Assembly: GCA_036897485.1 (NCBI GenBank) | Contig: JAYMTF010000760.1 | Location: 1-30,582, forward strand | DNA from: Pelargonium nanum | Taxonomy: Eukaryota; Streptophyta; Magnoliopsida; Geraniales; Geraniaceae | Length of the DNA: 30,582 nucleotides | Direction: 5' to 3' | Shown here: positions 1 to 11,905 of the stretch, piece after piece | Position numbering within the stretch: the stretch's first letter is position 1 | Layout: each line of letters opens with the position of its first letter | Made by a program: the position numbers and the translations under genes | The notes under the pieces: model-generated | What the model was told of the DNA's origin: nothing | The model's input: only the letters and a program-made list of their open reading frames with translations | The model's database searches: none

Positions 1-684
1 TTTATTTTTGAATGCAAAAATAACATACATTTTAAAAAGTGAAAAAAAAATACACATGAAAAGATAATTTTTATTATGAATTACAAATATTTTAAGATCA
101 TAAATTAACAGTTGATTCTCATCCCAATAATTTAAGGCATTTGATCAATTATGAAATACTAACGTAAAAAAATCATTTTTAATAGGGAATGTTACTTTGT
201 TAACTATGTTGCTACTTTTTCAATTTACTAATCTCCAATTCAATTAAATGCACACTTATCATAACTTTTTTACTACGAAAAATGTGAAGAGTCGACCCAC
301 TTATACATATCGAACTGTCTATATATATATATAGCACACAAAGTAACTACATAAATAGAATTAAATAGAAAATAATTTAATTATAAAAATAATAAGAATA
401 TTAATTAGAATAGTATTATAATACATAGTATACTCAGATTTATCAAAATTTATTTATGTTAGGAATGAAATTTTGATTTTAAATAAATGAGTTAAAAATT
501 CCTTATATGGATAACTATAATATTTCAATAAGAATATATTAAAAAAATCTATTATGTTATAAATATTTGAAAACTTAAATAATTAACTTGTAATTATTGG
601 ATATTCATTACTTTTGAATAATTATCTTATAATTGAACAAAAGATTGAAAAAATAAAATAAAATATTTTTTATTTTATTAAATT
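1..684. other. AT-rich intergenic DNA
   Basis: Very AT-rich sequence with short homopolymer runs and a TA-rich stretch near 318-333. I see no reading frame, RNA gene or recognisable repeat family in it. Confidence 0.6.
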
Positions 685-745
685 GAGTGACACATGTCAT
701 TCAATTGAAGTATCAATTGAAAAATTGGAGTGACACGTGTCACTC
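685..745. repeat. Pair of 18-bp palindromes, one perfect with a CACGTG core
   Basis: Positions 728-745 read GAGTGACACGTGTCACTC, which is identical to its own reverse complement. Positions 685-702 read GAGTGACACATGTCATTC, the same motif with two changes. Both are flanked by AATTG/CAATT. The CACGTG core is a G-box, the kind of site bZIP and bHLH factors bind, but the nearest recognised gene starts about 6 kb away. It may equally be a transposon end. Function unknown. Confidence 0.55.
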
Positions 746-767
746 AATTGGGGTGGTGCTTGGGAAT

Positions 768-797
768 TATATATATATATTAGATTAGATTAGATTA
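768..797. repeat. TA run followed by (TTAGA)n microsatellite
   Basis: A short alternating TA tract runs directly into several copies of TTAGA. This is simple sequence with no further feature. Confidence 0.7.
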
Positions 798-1039
798 TTA
801 CAACGAGTTTGGAACAAATTTACAATAAATTAAAGCTTTACCTGCCATTTTTTTTATCGTTCAGTTTGTATCGCTTGAACCTCTTGTAATAAGTCAATTT
901 CAAACATTACATGTTTCAGATATTCTTTATTCCACATCTAAATGCTTCCTGGATGATCATCACTTCCACCGGCTGATACTCATTTGCACCAGCCCGCCGT
1001 TATCAAACTGAAGACGATGGTGCCCTCCCTTCTAGCCTT

Positions 1040-1140
1040 TAGAACTTGACCAATTTGAAGTGCATCAAACTCTACCACTAGCTCTTGGTAACCCTGCTCC
1101 ATAACATAGCCAAGTGTTTCACAAATCGACAATGTCTTGA
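1040..1140 (-). pseudogene. Possible relic of a retroelement RNase-H-like domain
   Basis: On the minus strand one frame reads LGYVMEQGYQELVVEFDALQ. It resembles the part of the plant retroelement RNase-H-like domain (RVT_3 type) with a helix, then a strand ending in E-x-D-A-L. The surrounding 940-1385 segment is less AT-rich than its neighbours, as a decayed coding insertion would be. Stops and frameshifts break the frame on both sides, and no reverse transcriptase is visible beside it. The assignment rests on one short motif and could be chance. Confidence 0.28.
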
Positions 1141-1385
1141 CAAATCACACATCTGCCTCTCCTGAGTGTGAATGCCGCTCACCACCCCAACACATGTCCA
1201 CAAAAGAGTCGGAGTGTTTCCAAAGCAACCATTGCCTTATTTATTTTAAACTTGGGACGGGCTTGAGGAGGTCGATGCCTTTGTCTAGTTGCGGACACCC
1301 TACTACCCAATTTGAAACACCCTTAATCATCTTGCACAAAATCAGTCTAGCTAGTCCCCATCCAACCCATATATTTGATGATTGA

Positions 1386-4300
1386 GAAAATAAATTGTCA
1401 TTTTGTCGTGTTTGTCATTGTGCTCTTCGTTCTAGTATTAGACTTTTCGCAGGTTCACCAATCACCATAACAAAAACTACCCAAATCTATAATAAAAAAA
1501 ATTTAACTCAAATGTTTGACAAGATAACTGCTTTTTGCAACCCTGAAGTCATTAATAAATAGATATGCCAACATTTTTCAACCGCAAGAGATTTATTTGA
1601 AAGTTGTGGTGAAATATTTGCTACAAACAAGTGTTGCCGTGAATTGCACGTGAATCGTGATGTATTTGCAACAAGATCACTATTTTCACAGCAAATTTTT
1701 AGACCATATATAAACAAGAAAACTATTTCTACTTTGGCTAATTTAATCATACTATTTACAATTAATGCAATTCAAAAGTCATCGAATGAACATGGTGTCA
1801 ATTAATTACAATTCTCAACTAAATATGGATCCGCTAAATCATGAAAACCAGTTGTTGATGGGACTTTTAAATTTTCCTTATAAAATAACAACAAATTGAA
1901 TCAAAGAAGGTCCAAGTTTACTGAGAATAGTAGTATATGAGGATTGAGGAGCACCGAAAAGGTAGAGAGAGCATGGAACAAATGGTTGATTAAAATAAAT
2001 AAATATGCAGTACGTACTGAGTTAGGAGAAATGTCCTAATAACATTAATTAATAGCAAGCTGGATTGTAGGACCTTTCCAAACATGACATTACTAATTTG
2101 AAAGCTGGAATTTCGATATTAAATGAAACAAAATGGACAGTTTTCGCAGAATGGTTGTGTTTCACATCGACAAAATAGATAAATAAATAAACAATTGTGT
2201 GTATAATTTAAGGACAATATAGGGTCCCATGATATGTATTATTGGATCGTGCATGTAATGTAGAAGATACGGCTCGTTTGGCGCAAAAGTTTTCGTGGGA
2301 TAAAATGAGAAAAAAGAAAATTTTGCAACCTTACAGATTTGGGTGATTGTTTGATAAAATCGATGATAAAACCGTAAATAATTTGAAGGTGTTTTGAGAA
2401 AAACATATTGTTTAATAAAATAATTTAATTCCTTTTACTCATTATATTAATATATTTTAATTTCGAGTCTCATAGAGATAAACTTTAGTGGACGACCAAG
2501 AGTTAAGTTTTCATAATCGACCAACTCATGAAATTATAAGTTTTGATAATCAACCACATATGAATTGGCCAACAACATATTACATGGACGACCAATTTTA
2601 TGAATTTTAAACCGTACAATGTAATAATGGTTTTATTATATGTAAGTACTGATTTTACGTAAGTATATTTACAAATCAAGACACAAATCACATAAAATAT
2701 TGACCAAATTAACTAGACAAACAACAATGGACGAATGTAAAATGTTGTTATTATACTTATGTGTTGTAATGGTATAATGACTAATCTAAGAATTGAATTG
2801 GTCAAAACCTCACTTTGTAAAAAAAAAAAAAAAAACTCAATTTGTGTGCTATAGCAAGGAACTATCTCCTATGGAAATTGAGTTTCCACAACAATTTTAC
2901 AGGTGAATTAAGATCAATGATAAGATCTTGTTGAATCATCTATATTATGTGTAAAAATACGAGATGTCGATTAGAGTTCTCAAACAAGTCTTTATTCAAG
3001 CTCGAATATATTTGAAATTGACCCACAATTCTACTCAAATTACAACAATTTTCAGGCCAGACCCACGTGGATAATAAGATATGTATATATAAAGTGTTTT
3101 TGTTTTGAGTTTTATAAGGTACTTTTTTTTCCGACAACTTTTATTTGTACTTGGACTGATAAAAGAGTTTTCCAGGCTTTTGGTTTTCATATTCTGCCAT
3201 GGCAGAGGGAGTCATGTCTGTACAAGTGGTAGTGTAAAGCTAGGTAAATCAATTTTAAGCTAGTTTAAAATTTTGAATTTAATTGTGTACCATTATTGAA
3301 ATAAATACCAATTTATATATATTATTTATCTGTACCTATGTATAAATTTAAATCGGTGGTCCTAATTTGTATTAATAATAATGGTGTATTATTATGTAGA
3401 TAGTAGAGTACTAAAAAGATATGAGTTTATTCTCTTTTTGTTTGTAAAAATCAATTAGCTACTCAGTAGTATAAAATCGAATTATGGAGATGATAGTGTA
3501 ATTCGTTTGGAATTGTCCAAGAAGTTCACCTCTCATTTCCTTGTCAAGCATTTATTTCATGGAGTAATATTCAACTATCTTATATATGTATGTATATGTA
3601 TGTATGAATGTATGTATATATAATACAACCGAAGCTAGAAGATAAAAATAAGACAAAAAGAGTATGTAGAAGCTCTCAAATGTTAAAAATAATATATTCT
3701 CCTCTTACTGAGAAGATAATATATATAGTTACAAAATAAAATAGTGAAATATCAACTCGAGCACTAATATGTGTCACTTCGACATTTGCCATTTCTATAG
3801 TTGACTTGTAATTTTTAGGGTAACATCAAATATATATTGACTAATATACTCAAACACGTACGAATAATATTCTGAGTGCAATATTTATTTAAGTATTTTG
3901 CACTCGTTCGAAATACAAAAGATTTGTCAAAGTTAAACAATTAAATTACAATATATTGTTGATTAAGCGGACGTTCAATATACATTAAAAAAATTGTGAA
4001 ATGTCATACTCACACGGTCTCGTAACATGAATGTTCACTAATGCCTAGACCATGCGACAAATGTTATACGTCTTACGCTACAATTAATTCAAATACACCA
4101 TCAAACGTACTCTTACAAATTTATGACGCATAACTCCTTTGTTATATAATAACATGCAAAATAAATACTAGAGTAAACTCGAACAAATTTTTATAAATCA
4201 TTTGTAACAAATTGTCATACTAAGAATGTGTAATAATAACATCATGGCCCATTTAGTTGACAATTTAAGTTAAATCTTTGACAATACACTTGTCCAAGAA

Positions 4301-5219
4301 AAATATCAATTAGAGTCTTGACATGCAAGTGCATGAATATGGTTTTGACCTTTGTCAAAACATATACAGTTAAACGTATTTGTCTCTCAACTATATTTAG
4401 TGTCACTACTTATTGATTCCGTTGGTTGTTTTTCAGTGCCAACAAACAACGCTCTTCATTTCCTTCTACTACCCAACAAACCCTTATTAATTACCAACAT
4501 ATTATTTGTCTCCATCTTAATCTATACTATTTTTTTAGTACCATATTCTTATAATCTGAAATTTATTTTAAACAACTAAAAGGGTGTTACAATTTGTTGT
4601 ATTAATACATTGCATAATTTATAAATTCATAGTCAATCGAATCATCATTATTGATGCATTAGTGTCTACTATAACCAGTTATAAACAATTTGTTGATTTC
4701 GTTTACTTGTGATTTAAGATCCAATATCTAAACAATCCTCAACGATCTCGTAGTACATACTGCTCTTTAACACGCGGTAAATGAATCCTAACACGCTTTA
4801 AGTATCTCCTAAAATTGCTGCTAAAACTAGCTATCCTATGCCAACGAAATTTACTGTCATAAAAGAAAAGAAAAGAAAAATCAAAGTTGTGAATGATAAA
4901 GTGAATCTTCTTTTTGGTGGTTTTATTTGATGGTGCAAAATGTGGGAGCAGATATTTTGCTGACTAGTCTTGTTTTGTCCTTCTAGCAAGCATTATTAGT
5001 TGGCCACATCCCTAAAGCCAAAGGGTCCCTGTAAATGTGACATTGCTCATGCATCTATATATTATGCTTATGCCACAAGTCTATGTTCCATACCCAATTA
5101 CCCATGCTACACATATATTTATCAAGTCAATGCTGCCAGTTCTTGTCTTCACAAACTTACAATTCTCAATCTTCTTTTCTCTAAATAGATAGTAAGATGA
5201 GAAAACAAATCTCAGCTAA
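1386..5219. other. Intergenic DNA without recognised genes
   Basis: AT-rich, with stop codons in all frames. Short open frames here have no recognisable domain and no splice support. It includes a poly-A run near 2820-2835 and a TATG-type microsatellite at 3581-3622. I see no gene. Confidence 0.6.
3581..3622. repeat. (TATG)n/(TA)n microsatellite
   Basis: Imperfect tandem TATG units interrupted by TATA and one GAATG. Likely polymorphic in length. Confidence 0.75.
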
Positions 5220-5420
5220 TGAGTCAATATGATTGGAACCCAATTAAGCTTATGAGAGTGCCACTGACACGTCACAAATTAATACTCATACGTGTTTTAA
5301 TCCATTTGTGGGCGAGAAGCATCTGCTCGGATCCTGTTTCTTTGTGTCGTGGTTGAATTTCAGCCAATAATAAAATGACTGAGACTCCGTACTCGCTAGT
5401 AAAAGTGTAATATCTAGTTT
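5220..5420. repeat. Diverged repeat, copy A
   Basis: It shares three blocks with copies at 5735 and 5868: ACACGTCACAAATTA followed by GTTTTAAT (with copy B), TTTCTTTGTGTCGTGGTTGA (with copy C), and CAATAATAAAATGACTGAGA (with both). The blocks keep their order, so the copies share an origin. The family is not one I can name. It contains no coding capacity. Confidence 0.5.
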
Positions 5421-5734
5421 CATTCATGCATGCCAAAACTTCAAATCCAGTTAAGGCTTCCTCTTTTCTTTTTCTCATTTTTTTTTCAGTTTGCTTTATA
5501 CTTCATACATATTTCTACCAAGGAGGAGTTAATTTTGAATTCAATACAATTGGGCATTGGTAGTTAATAAGGGTAGCTGAAGTCACCAGGAAAATAATGC
5601 AGATACAACCATCACACTCTTTTAGTCTCAATGCAATTTAATTTCGAGAGCTAAAGAGAATCACCACTACCTCATGAGATATCTCAAAACAAAACAAAGA
5701 AAAAAAAAAAGAAGAATAAAATAGTTGGTACAAG

Positions 5735-5860
5735 AGTTTACACATCACGAATTAGCATTAATATTTGTTTTAATAATGCTGTGTCTTTATCCAAATTCGA
5801 TTAGTTTCAGTCTCAACCAATAAAGTGGCTGAGACTGTATTCTCGTAAGAAATTTTTTTT
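5735..5860. repeat. Diverged repeat, copy B
   Basis: It carries ACACATCACGAATTAGC then TTTGTTTTAAT, and CAACCAATAAAGTGGCTGAG, matching the same blocks of copy A in order. The core of copy C follows about 165 bp later, so B and C look like a local tandem pair. Confidence 0.5.
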
Positions 5861-5867
5861 TATCAAG

Positions 5868-6250
5868 AAGTTAATTACTGGGACTCAACCAAACATATGA
5901 TAGTCAGACACATCTCAATGTACTTGTGGGAGTGGATCTCCGTTTGGATTCAATTTCTTTGTGTCTTTGTTGAGTCTAAGCAAATAATAAAGTGGTATCC
6001 AAGGGTAGTGGCGCACTTGGCTACACAGGTTGCGTGAGTGGTAAGAACGCTTGCGTTTGATTTCTGCTCAACACACTCTTGGGAAGAGGGATAAGCTTTA
6101 TCTGTGACTTACCCTCGAATGATGATTAGTTTGGGTGTGGTAAAACGGCTTAAAAGTGTCAACCGTGAGTTTGCGGGCCCGCTTAAAAAACTCATAGTTT
6201 AGACTGAAAAAAATAATAAAGTAGTTGAGAGCCTTTATTCTCATAAAAAA
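5868..6250. repeat. Diverged repeat, copy C, split by a SINE
   Basis: The left part (to 5996) matches copy A through ATTTCTTTGTGTC and CAAATAATAAAGTGG. The right part (from 6211) continues with TTGAGAGCCTTTATTCTC, the expected continuation seen in A and B. A 214-bp SINE lies between. A further partial unit starts near 6264 (GAGTTAATAACGGAGTTTAA), similar to the start of this copy near 5868. Confidence 0.55.
5997..6210 (+). mobile_element. tRNA-derived SINE with target-site duplication
   Basis: A 214-bp segment is flanked by 15-bp direct repeats, AAATAATAAAGTGGT at 5982-5996 and AAATAATAAAGTAGT at 6211-6225, with one mismatch. It ends in a short A tail. Near its 5' end TGGCGCACTTGG (about 6009-6020) resembles an RNA polymerase III A box, and GTTTGATTTCT (about 6056-6066) is a diverged B box at tRNA-like spacing. 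It has no coding capacity, which fits a SINE mobilised in trans by a LINE. The flanking host sequence rejoins cleanly when the insert and one repeat are removed. Confidence 0.65.
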
Positions 6251-6309
6251 AATGTCAAACAAAGAGTTAATAACGGAGTTTAACTAAACAAACGAGAGTG
6301 ATGAAATTG

Positions 6310-6752
6310 TGGACGGAGAATGTCGTCTATTTTTTTTATCTCTAACAATAACTCCAAAACATCATCATTAAGAAAGAAAGAAAACAGTTACAACTGCCCC
6401 TTACATCACATTCCAGTGATTTCACAGGATACACTCACTGTATATATCTTGGCTACAAAGTCAATGGATTCAAATCTTGTAATCCCAAAATTAAATTAAA
6501 TTAAATCAAATTAAAGTGTTGTTAATGAGACACCTCAATAATTCAAAAATTATGCATTCCATCCATAACTTCCCAGCGCAGTTCAACACTAAATACAAAT
6601 ATTCAAATTTTCTTGCAAATACAGATACAGTAATAAATACCGTCTCATCTAACTCTTCACACTCTCTTTAATATTCTTCATCTTCCTCACACTCCCTCTC
6701 TTATCTCCACACTCTCTCTTCTTTGTCTCCAAAAAATTTCAGGCCAAAAAAA
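6310..6752 (+). other. Upstream region and 5' UTR of the ABCB transporter
   Basis: The last 100 bases before the start codon are CT-rich (repeated CACTCTC and CTTC), typical of a plant 5' leader. AATAAATA near 6631 could serve as a weak TATA element and TATATAT near 6440 is another candidate, but neither is convincing. Confidence 0.4.
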
Positions 6753-9700
6753 ATGAGACCTCAACAGCCTGCAGCTCCATTTTCAATCATAGGAAATGAC
6801 AAAGATGCAGAAGATACTAAGAAGAAGAAGAAGCCACAGAAAGTCCCATTCCTCAAGCTTTTTCAATTTGCCGATTTTTACGATTATGTTCTCATGACCA
6901 TTGGCTCCATTGGCGCTTGCATCCATGGAGCTTCCGTTCCTGTATTCTTTATATTCTTTGGCAAGCTCATTAATGTCATTGGCCTCGCCTATCTCTTCCC
7001 TGCCCAAGCCTCGCACAAAGTCGCTAAGGTACTGTAGAAACACATTTCAGAATCTGATTTGATTTCAATTGATCGAGTAATGATGTGTTGTTTGTGTGTT
7101 CGTTGCAGTATTCGTTGGATTTTGTGTATCTGAGTGTGGCGATACTGTTTTCGTCATGGACGGGTGTGTAGATTGTACTAATTTGTGATTATTAGTGTTG
7201 ATTTTGAATTGCGAATTTGAATTTTGATGTGGAAATGTGCAGAGGTGGGTTGCTGGATGCATACTGGGGAGAGGCAGGCGGCGAAGATGAGGATGGCGTA
7301 TCTGAGGGCGATGTTGAATCAAGACATTAGTCTTTTCGACACGGAGGCTTCCACCGGAGAGGTCATTGCTGCTATCACTAGCGACATTATTGTTGTTCAG
7401 GATGCTCTCTCCGAGAAGGTACATTTATATATAATTTGATTTCATGTTTCGTTTGTAAATTAGTTGCTCTAATTAGTCTTGTTTGATGCAGGTTGGGAAT
7501 TTCATGCACTACATAAGCCGGTTTCTTGTGGGATTTATAGTTGGATTCGCGAGGGTTTGGCAGATCAGTCTTGTTACACTCTCCATAGTCCCGTTAATTG
7601 CAGTGGCCGGAGGTGTCTATGCTTTTGTTGCAACTGGCCTTATTGCTCGGGTTCGCAAGTCCTACGTCAAGGCCGGTGAGATTGCTGAAGAGGTCAGTGC
7701 TCTATCTTAACCAAGAATAAGATCATAATTTCTTGGAATGGAGTTGAATTGTAGTTGCTAGTTAGTAATTGATTGGCCTAATTATATGTAGTTTATGGAT
7801 ATATATCGAAGTCTAGTAATTAGCGCGATTCTTTACGAGATTATTATGAATACCAGGTGATTGGAAATGTTAGAACAGTCCAAGCATTTGCAGGAGAAGA
7901 AAAGGCGGTAAGATCATACAGAGAAGCTCTCATGAACACGTTTCAGTACGGGAAAAAGGCGGGATTAGCCAAGGGTCTTGGACTAGGCTCCTTGCACTGT
8001 ACTCTTTTTCTTTCTTGGGCATTGTTGGTGTGGTTCACTAGCATTGTTGTTCACAAGAACATTGCCAATGGTGCGGATTCTTTCACCACCATGCTCAATG
8101 TTGTAATTGCTGGCCTGTAAGTTTCTCGTTTAGCTTCTCAATTTCCACGGTCATTTGAATCATTTGATATTAGTACTTATTATCTGCTTGTATTGCTCTG
8201 ATCAGCTCATTAGGACAGTCAGCACCCGATATCTCTGCATTCGTCCGAGCAAAAGCAGCAGCTTATCCCATTTTCGAGATGATCGAGAGGAACACAGTTA
8301 GTAAAACCAGCTCATTAACTGGCCAGAAACTCAACAAGCTGGAGGGTAACATCCAGTTCAAGGACGTATGTTTTAGCTATCCCTCTCGCCCCGATGTCAT
8401 GATCTTCAATAGACTCAATCTCAATATCTCTTCCGGGAAGATTGTAGCTCTTGTTGGAGGAAGTGGGTCGGGAAAGAGCTCCTTATTATCTTTAAGGGGG
8501 CGTTTCTCGGAGCCACTCTCAGGAGAAATACTATTAGATGGACATGATTTAAGAATGCTAGACCTCAAATGGCTGAGGCAGCAAATTGGTTTGGTAAATC
8601 AAGAGCCTGCCCTTTTTGCTACCAGTATCAGGGAGAACATACTCTATGGGAAAGAAGATGCCACCGTTGAAGAAGTGACACGCGCTGCAAAACTTTCAGA
8701 GGCTATTTCTTTTATTAGCAACCTTCCTGAAAGATTTGAAACTCAGGTAATATTGATTGTTGGTGTTCTGAAGTCAAGTGCTAATTAGGCATAGAATATA
8801 TCAATAGAATTAATGTTGTAATGTTCATTTGTAGGTTGGTGAGAGAGGAATTCAACTATCTGGTGGACAAAAGCAGAGGATTGCTATATCTCGTGCAATT
8901 GTGAAGAATCCAACTATTCTTTTATTGGATGAAGCTACTAGTGCACTTGATGCAGAGTCTGAGAAGAGTGTGCAGGAGGCTCTTGATCGTGTTATGGTGG
9001 GACGGACAACAGTAGTGGTGGCTCATCGCCTTTCTACCATCAGAAATGCAGATGTTATAGCTGTTGTTCAACAAGGGAAGATAGTGGAAACCGGGAGCCA
9101 TGACGAGCTCATTTCAAACCCATATAGTGCCTACACAGCTCTTGTTCAACTCCAAGAGGCAGCTACGTTGCAGCGCCATCCCTCACAAGGTCCTTCAATG
9201 GGACGGCCACTCAGGTACGTAGAACAAAATTGATATGCAACTTTAGATTGGAATGACACATTGCATTGTAGCTTATGTATATAAATGGCATGTGTTTGCA
9301 GCATAAAGTATTCAAGAGAACTGTCCCGCACAACGACAAGCTTTGGAGCAAGTTTTAGGTCTGAGAAAGAATCAGTTAGCCGTTTGGGAGCTGATGGAGC
9401 GGAGATAAAGCCTAAACGCATTTCTGCAAAGAGAATGTATTCAATGGTAGGCCCTGACTGGATGTATGGGTTGTTTGGCACCATTGGTGCATTTTGTGCT
9501 GGAGCCATGATGCCTCTTTTTGCCCTTGGGATCTCTCATGCTCTTGTATCATATTACATGGATTGGGAGACCACGAAACACGAGATCAAGAAGATTGCTT
9601 TGCTGTTCACTGGTGCTTCTGTAATAGCCGTCTTTGTTAATGGCCTTGCACATACATGTTTTGGAATCATGGGGGAGCGTCTCACTCTTCGCGTGCGAGA

Positions 9701-11525
9701 AAAGATGTTTTCTGGTACATACCTTTTGCCTTAGCTCCTAATCATGAGAAACTCTACTTTGTGCTTATTATCATTCTTTTTTTTTCATGACAGCAATTTT
9801 GAGGAATGAAATTGCATGGTTTGATGACACAAACAACACAAGTTCCATGCTTTCATCGCGCTTAGAGAGTGATGCAACATTGTTGCGAACAGTAGTTGTT
9901 GACCGCTCGACCATACTCTTACAAAATGTGGGCTTGACTGTCACCTCATTCATCATTGCATTCATCTTAAACTGGAGGATCACACTCGTCGTCTTGGCTA
10001 CTTACCCCTTGATTATCAGTGGCCACATCAGTGAGGTTTGGTTCTTTTGTCCTAATAGTAACACCAAGCTGTAGCTACACAAATCAAACAAAAAATGTTC
10101 AGTTCTTGTACTTAAAATAGTGTATGCATCTCCTTCCAGAAACTCTTCATGCAAGGCTATGGTGGCAACTTAAGCAAAGCATATCTAAAAGCTAATATGA
10201 TGGCTGGAGAGGCTGTGAGTAACATCCGCACCATCGCTGCCTTTTGTGCTGAAGAGAAAGTCCTTGATCTTTACGCGCGCGAGCTAGTAGAGCCTTCCAA
10301 GCGCTCATTTACTCGCGGCCAGATTGCTGGCATATTTTATGGCATCTCCCAGTTCTTCATTTTCTCCTCCTATGGCCTTGCCTTATGGTTAGTTTCTTAC
10401 CCACTTCATTAAACCATGGTTTATTGTGTTCATATATACAACATTTCTTTATGTTTGTTCAAATTGTTGTAGGTATGGTTCTGTTTTGATGGGGAAGGAA
10501 CTTGCTAGCTTCAAATCTGTGATGAAATCATTCATGGTTCTGATTGTAACCGCGCTAGCCATGGGAGAGACATTGGCTATGGCTCCAGACCTTCTTAAAG
10601 GGAACCAAATGGTGGCATCAGTGTTCGAGGTGCTGGACCGAAAGACTGAAGTGGTTGGAGATGTTGGAGAAGAAATCACTTTTGTTGATGGTACAATTGA
10701 GCTAAGAGGTGTCCATTTCAGCTACCCGTCGAGGCCTGATGTTGTGATCTTCAAGGATTTCGATCTAAAGGTTCGATCAGGCAAGAGCATGGCACTTGTG
10801 GGACAAAGTGGATCCGGCAAAAGCTCTGTGCTTTCTCTCATTCTCAGATTCTATGATCCATCAGCTGGAAAAGTTATGATTGATGGTCAGTCCCCAATTT
10901 GCATATCTTTATTGTCATTACAGTTTTCATTAACATACACAAACACAATCTTTAGTATTGTTGACACTTGATCACAGGCAAGGACATCAAGAAACTCAAG
11001 ATCAAGTCTCTAAGAAAACACATTGGCCTAGTCCAGCAAGAACCAGCCCTTTTCGGGACATCAATCTACGAAAACATCCTGTATGGAAGAGAAGGCGCCA
11101 CGGAAGCAGAAGTGATAGAAGCAGCTAAGGTCTCCAATGCACACAGCTTTATCAGCTCACTTCCTGAGGGCTACTCAACAAAAGTTGGGGAGCGAGGCGT
11201 GCAACTATCCGGGGGACAGAGACAACGAATAGCAATAGCCCGAGCTGTCCTGAAGAACCCGGAGATCTTGCTGCTCGACGAGGCTACAAGTGCACTAGAC
11301 GTGGAGTCCGAGCGGGTTGTGCAACAAGCATTGGACAGATTGATGAAGAACAGAACATCAGTGGTAGTGGCACATAGGTTGTCAACCATAAAAAATGCAG
11401 ACCAAATATCAGTTTTGCAGGATGGGAAGATAATAGAGCAAGGGACACATGATGGTCTTGTAGAGAACAAGAATGGAGCTTACTATAAACTGATCAACAT
11501 TCAACAGCAGCAACAGCTGCATTAG
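6753..11525 (+). CDS. ABCB2: Full-length ABC transporter, ABCB2/ABCB10 clade (12 exons)
   Basis: Exons: 6753-7028, 7109-7163, 7243-7418, 7492-7692, 7857-8116, 8206-8746, 8835-9214, 9302-9714, 9794-10035, 10140-10387, 10473-10885, 10978-11525. All introns are GT-AG and the frame stays open for 1250 aa. Layout is TMD1 (about 40-330), NBD1 (355-595), linker (600-670), TMD2 (675-965), NBD2 (1000-1240). NBD1 has Walker A 407-415 (GGSGSGKSS), LSGGQ 511-515, D535-E536 and H567. NBD2 has Walker A 1041-1049 (GQSGSGKSS), LSGGQ 1145-1149, D1169-E1170 and H1201. Both sites look ATP-competent. The N terminus ([14 protein letters not shown]) and [14 protein letters not shown] match Arabidopsis ABCB2/ABCB10 closely. 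The family are membrane exporters, some of them auxin carriers; the substrate here is unknown. Odd point: R420-G421 replace the usual I-E after Walker A of NBD1. ATG 6753 is the first in frame after the CT-rich leader. Confidence 0.95.
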
Positions 11526-11822
11526 TGAGAGTGCAGATAAATATTCAAATACTATGAATATTCTCATAGGATGGTTTGATTTGCCAAATTTTTCTACTTT
11601 TTTTTTCTTCTTTTTTGAGTGGAAATATATATTCATAAAATGCACATTCAAGTGATTATTTCTGTAAGATAATAATCATACATACCTGCCCCCAGGATGA
11701 TGCTGTACACATTGTAGAAATGACATGTTTTGTGTAATTTTCCACCCCATCTTATTGGATCATAAATTTGAAACTGAGTCACAAATATTATTTAAATTTT
11801 TAGTTGAATTGATTCTCTAATA
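11526..11822 (+). other. 3' flank of the ABCB transporter
   Basis: T-rich sequence follows the TAG stop, including a run of T/C at 11595-11615, as in plant 3' UTRs. AATAATCAT near 11670 is a possible polyadenylation signal. No gene is seen. Confidence 0.4.
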
Positions 11823-11905
11823 TGATATCACAACTGGTGTTGGTCGAGGCCTATGGTCTCTGGTTTGCATGTAGACGTGAAGGGGTGTTGAGGATTGTGA
11901 CATCT
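11823..11905 (+). mobile_element. Remnant of a TRIM-like miniature LTR retrotransposon
   Basis: TGATATCACAAC at 11823-11834 matches 9 of 12 bases of TGGTATCAGAGC, the usual primer-binding site for initiator Met-tRNA. Only about 60 bp later comes GAAGGGG (11879-11885), a polypurine tract, then TGTTGAGGATTGTGACATC (from 11886), which looks like the start of a 3' LTR. Such a tiny internal region with no coding sequence is typical of TRIM elements. The 5' LTR and the outer ends are too diverged for me to place. Confidence 0.4.

Noticed and set aside
1137..1385. An 82-codon plus-strand frame
   Set aside because: It starts with TTG and has no family resemblance; the better reading of the segment is a minus-strand relic.
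2270..2420. GGCTCGTTTGGCGC and following bases, reminiscent of some MITE starts
   Set aside because: I could not find a matching inverted end or a target duplication.
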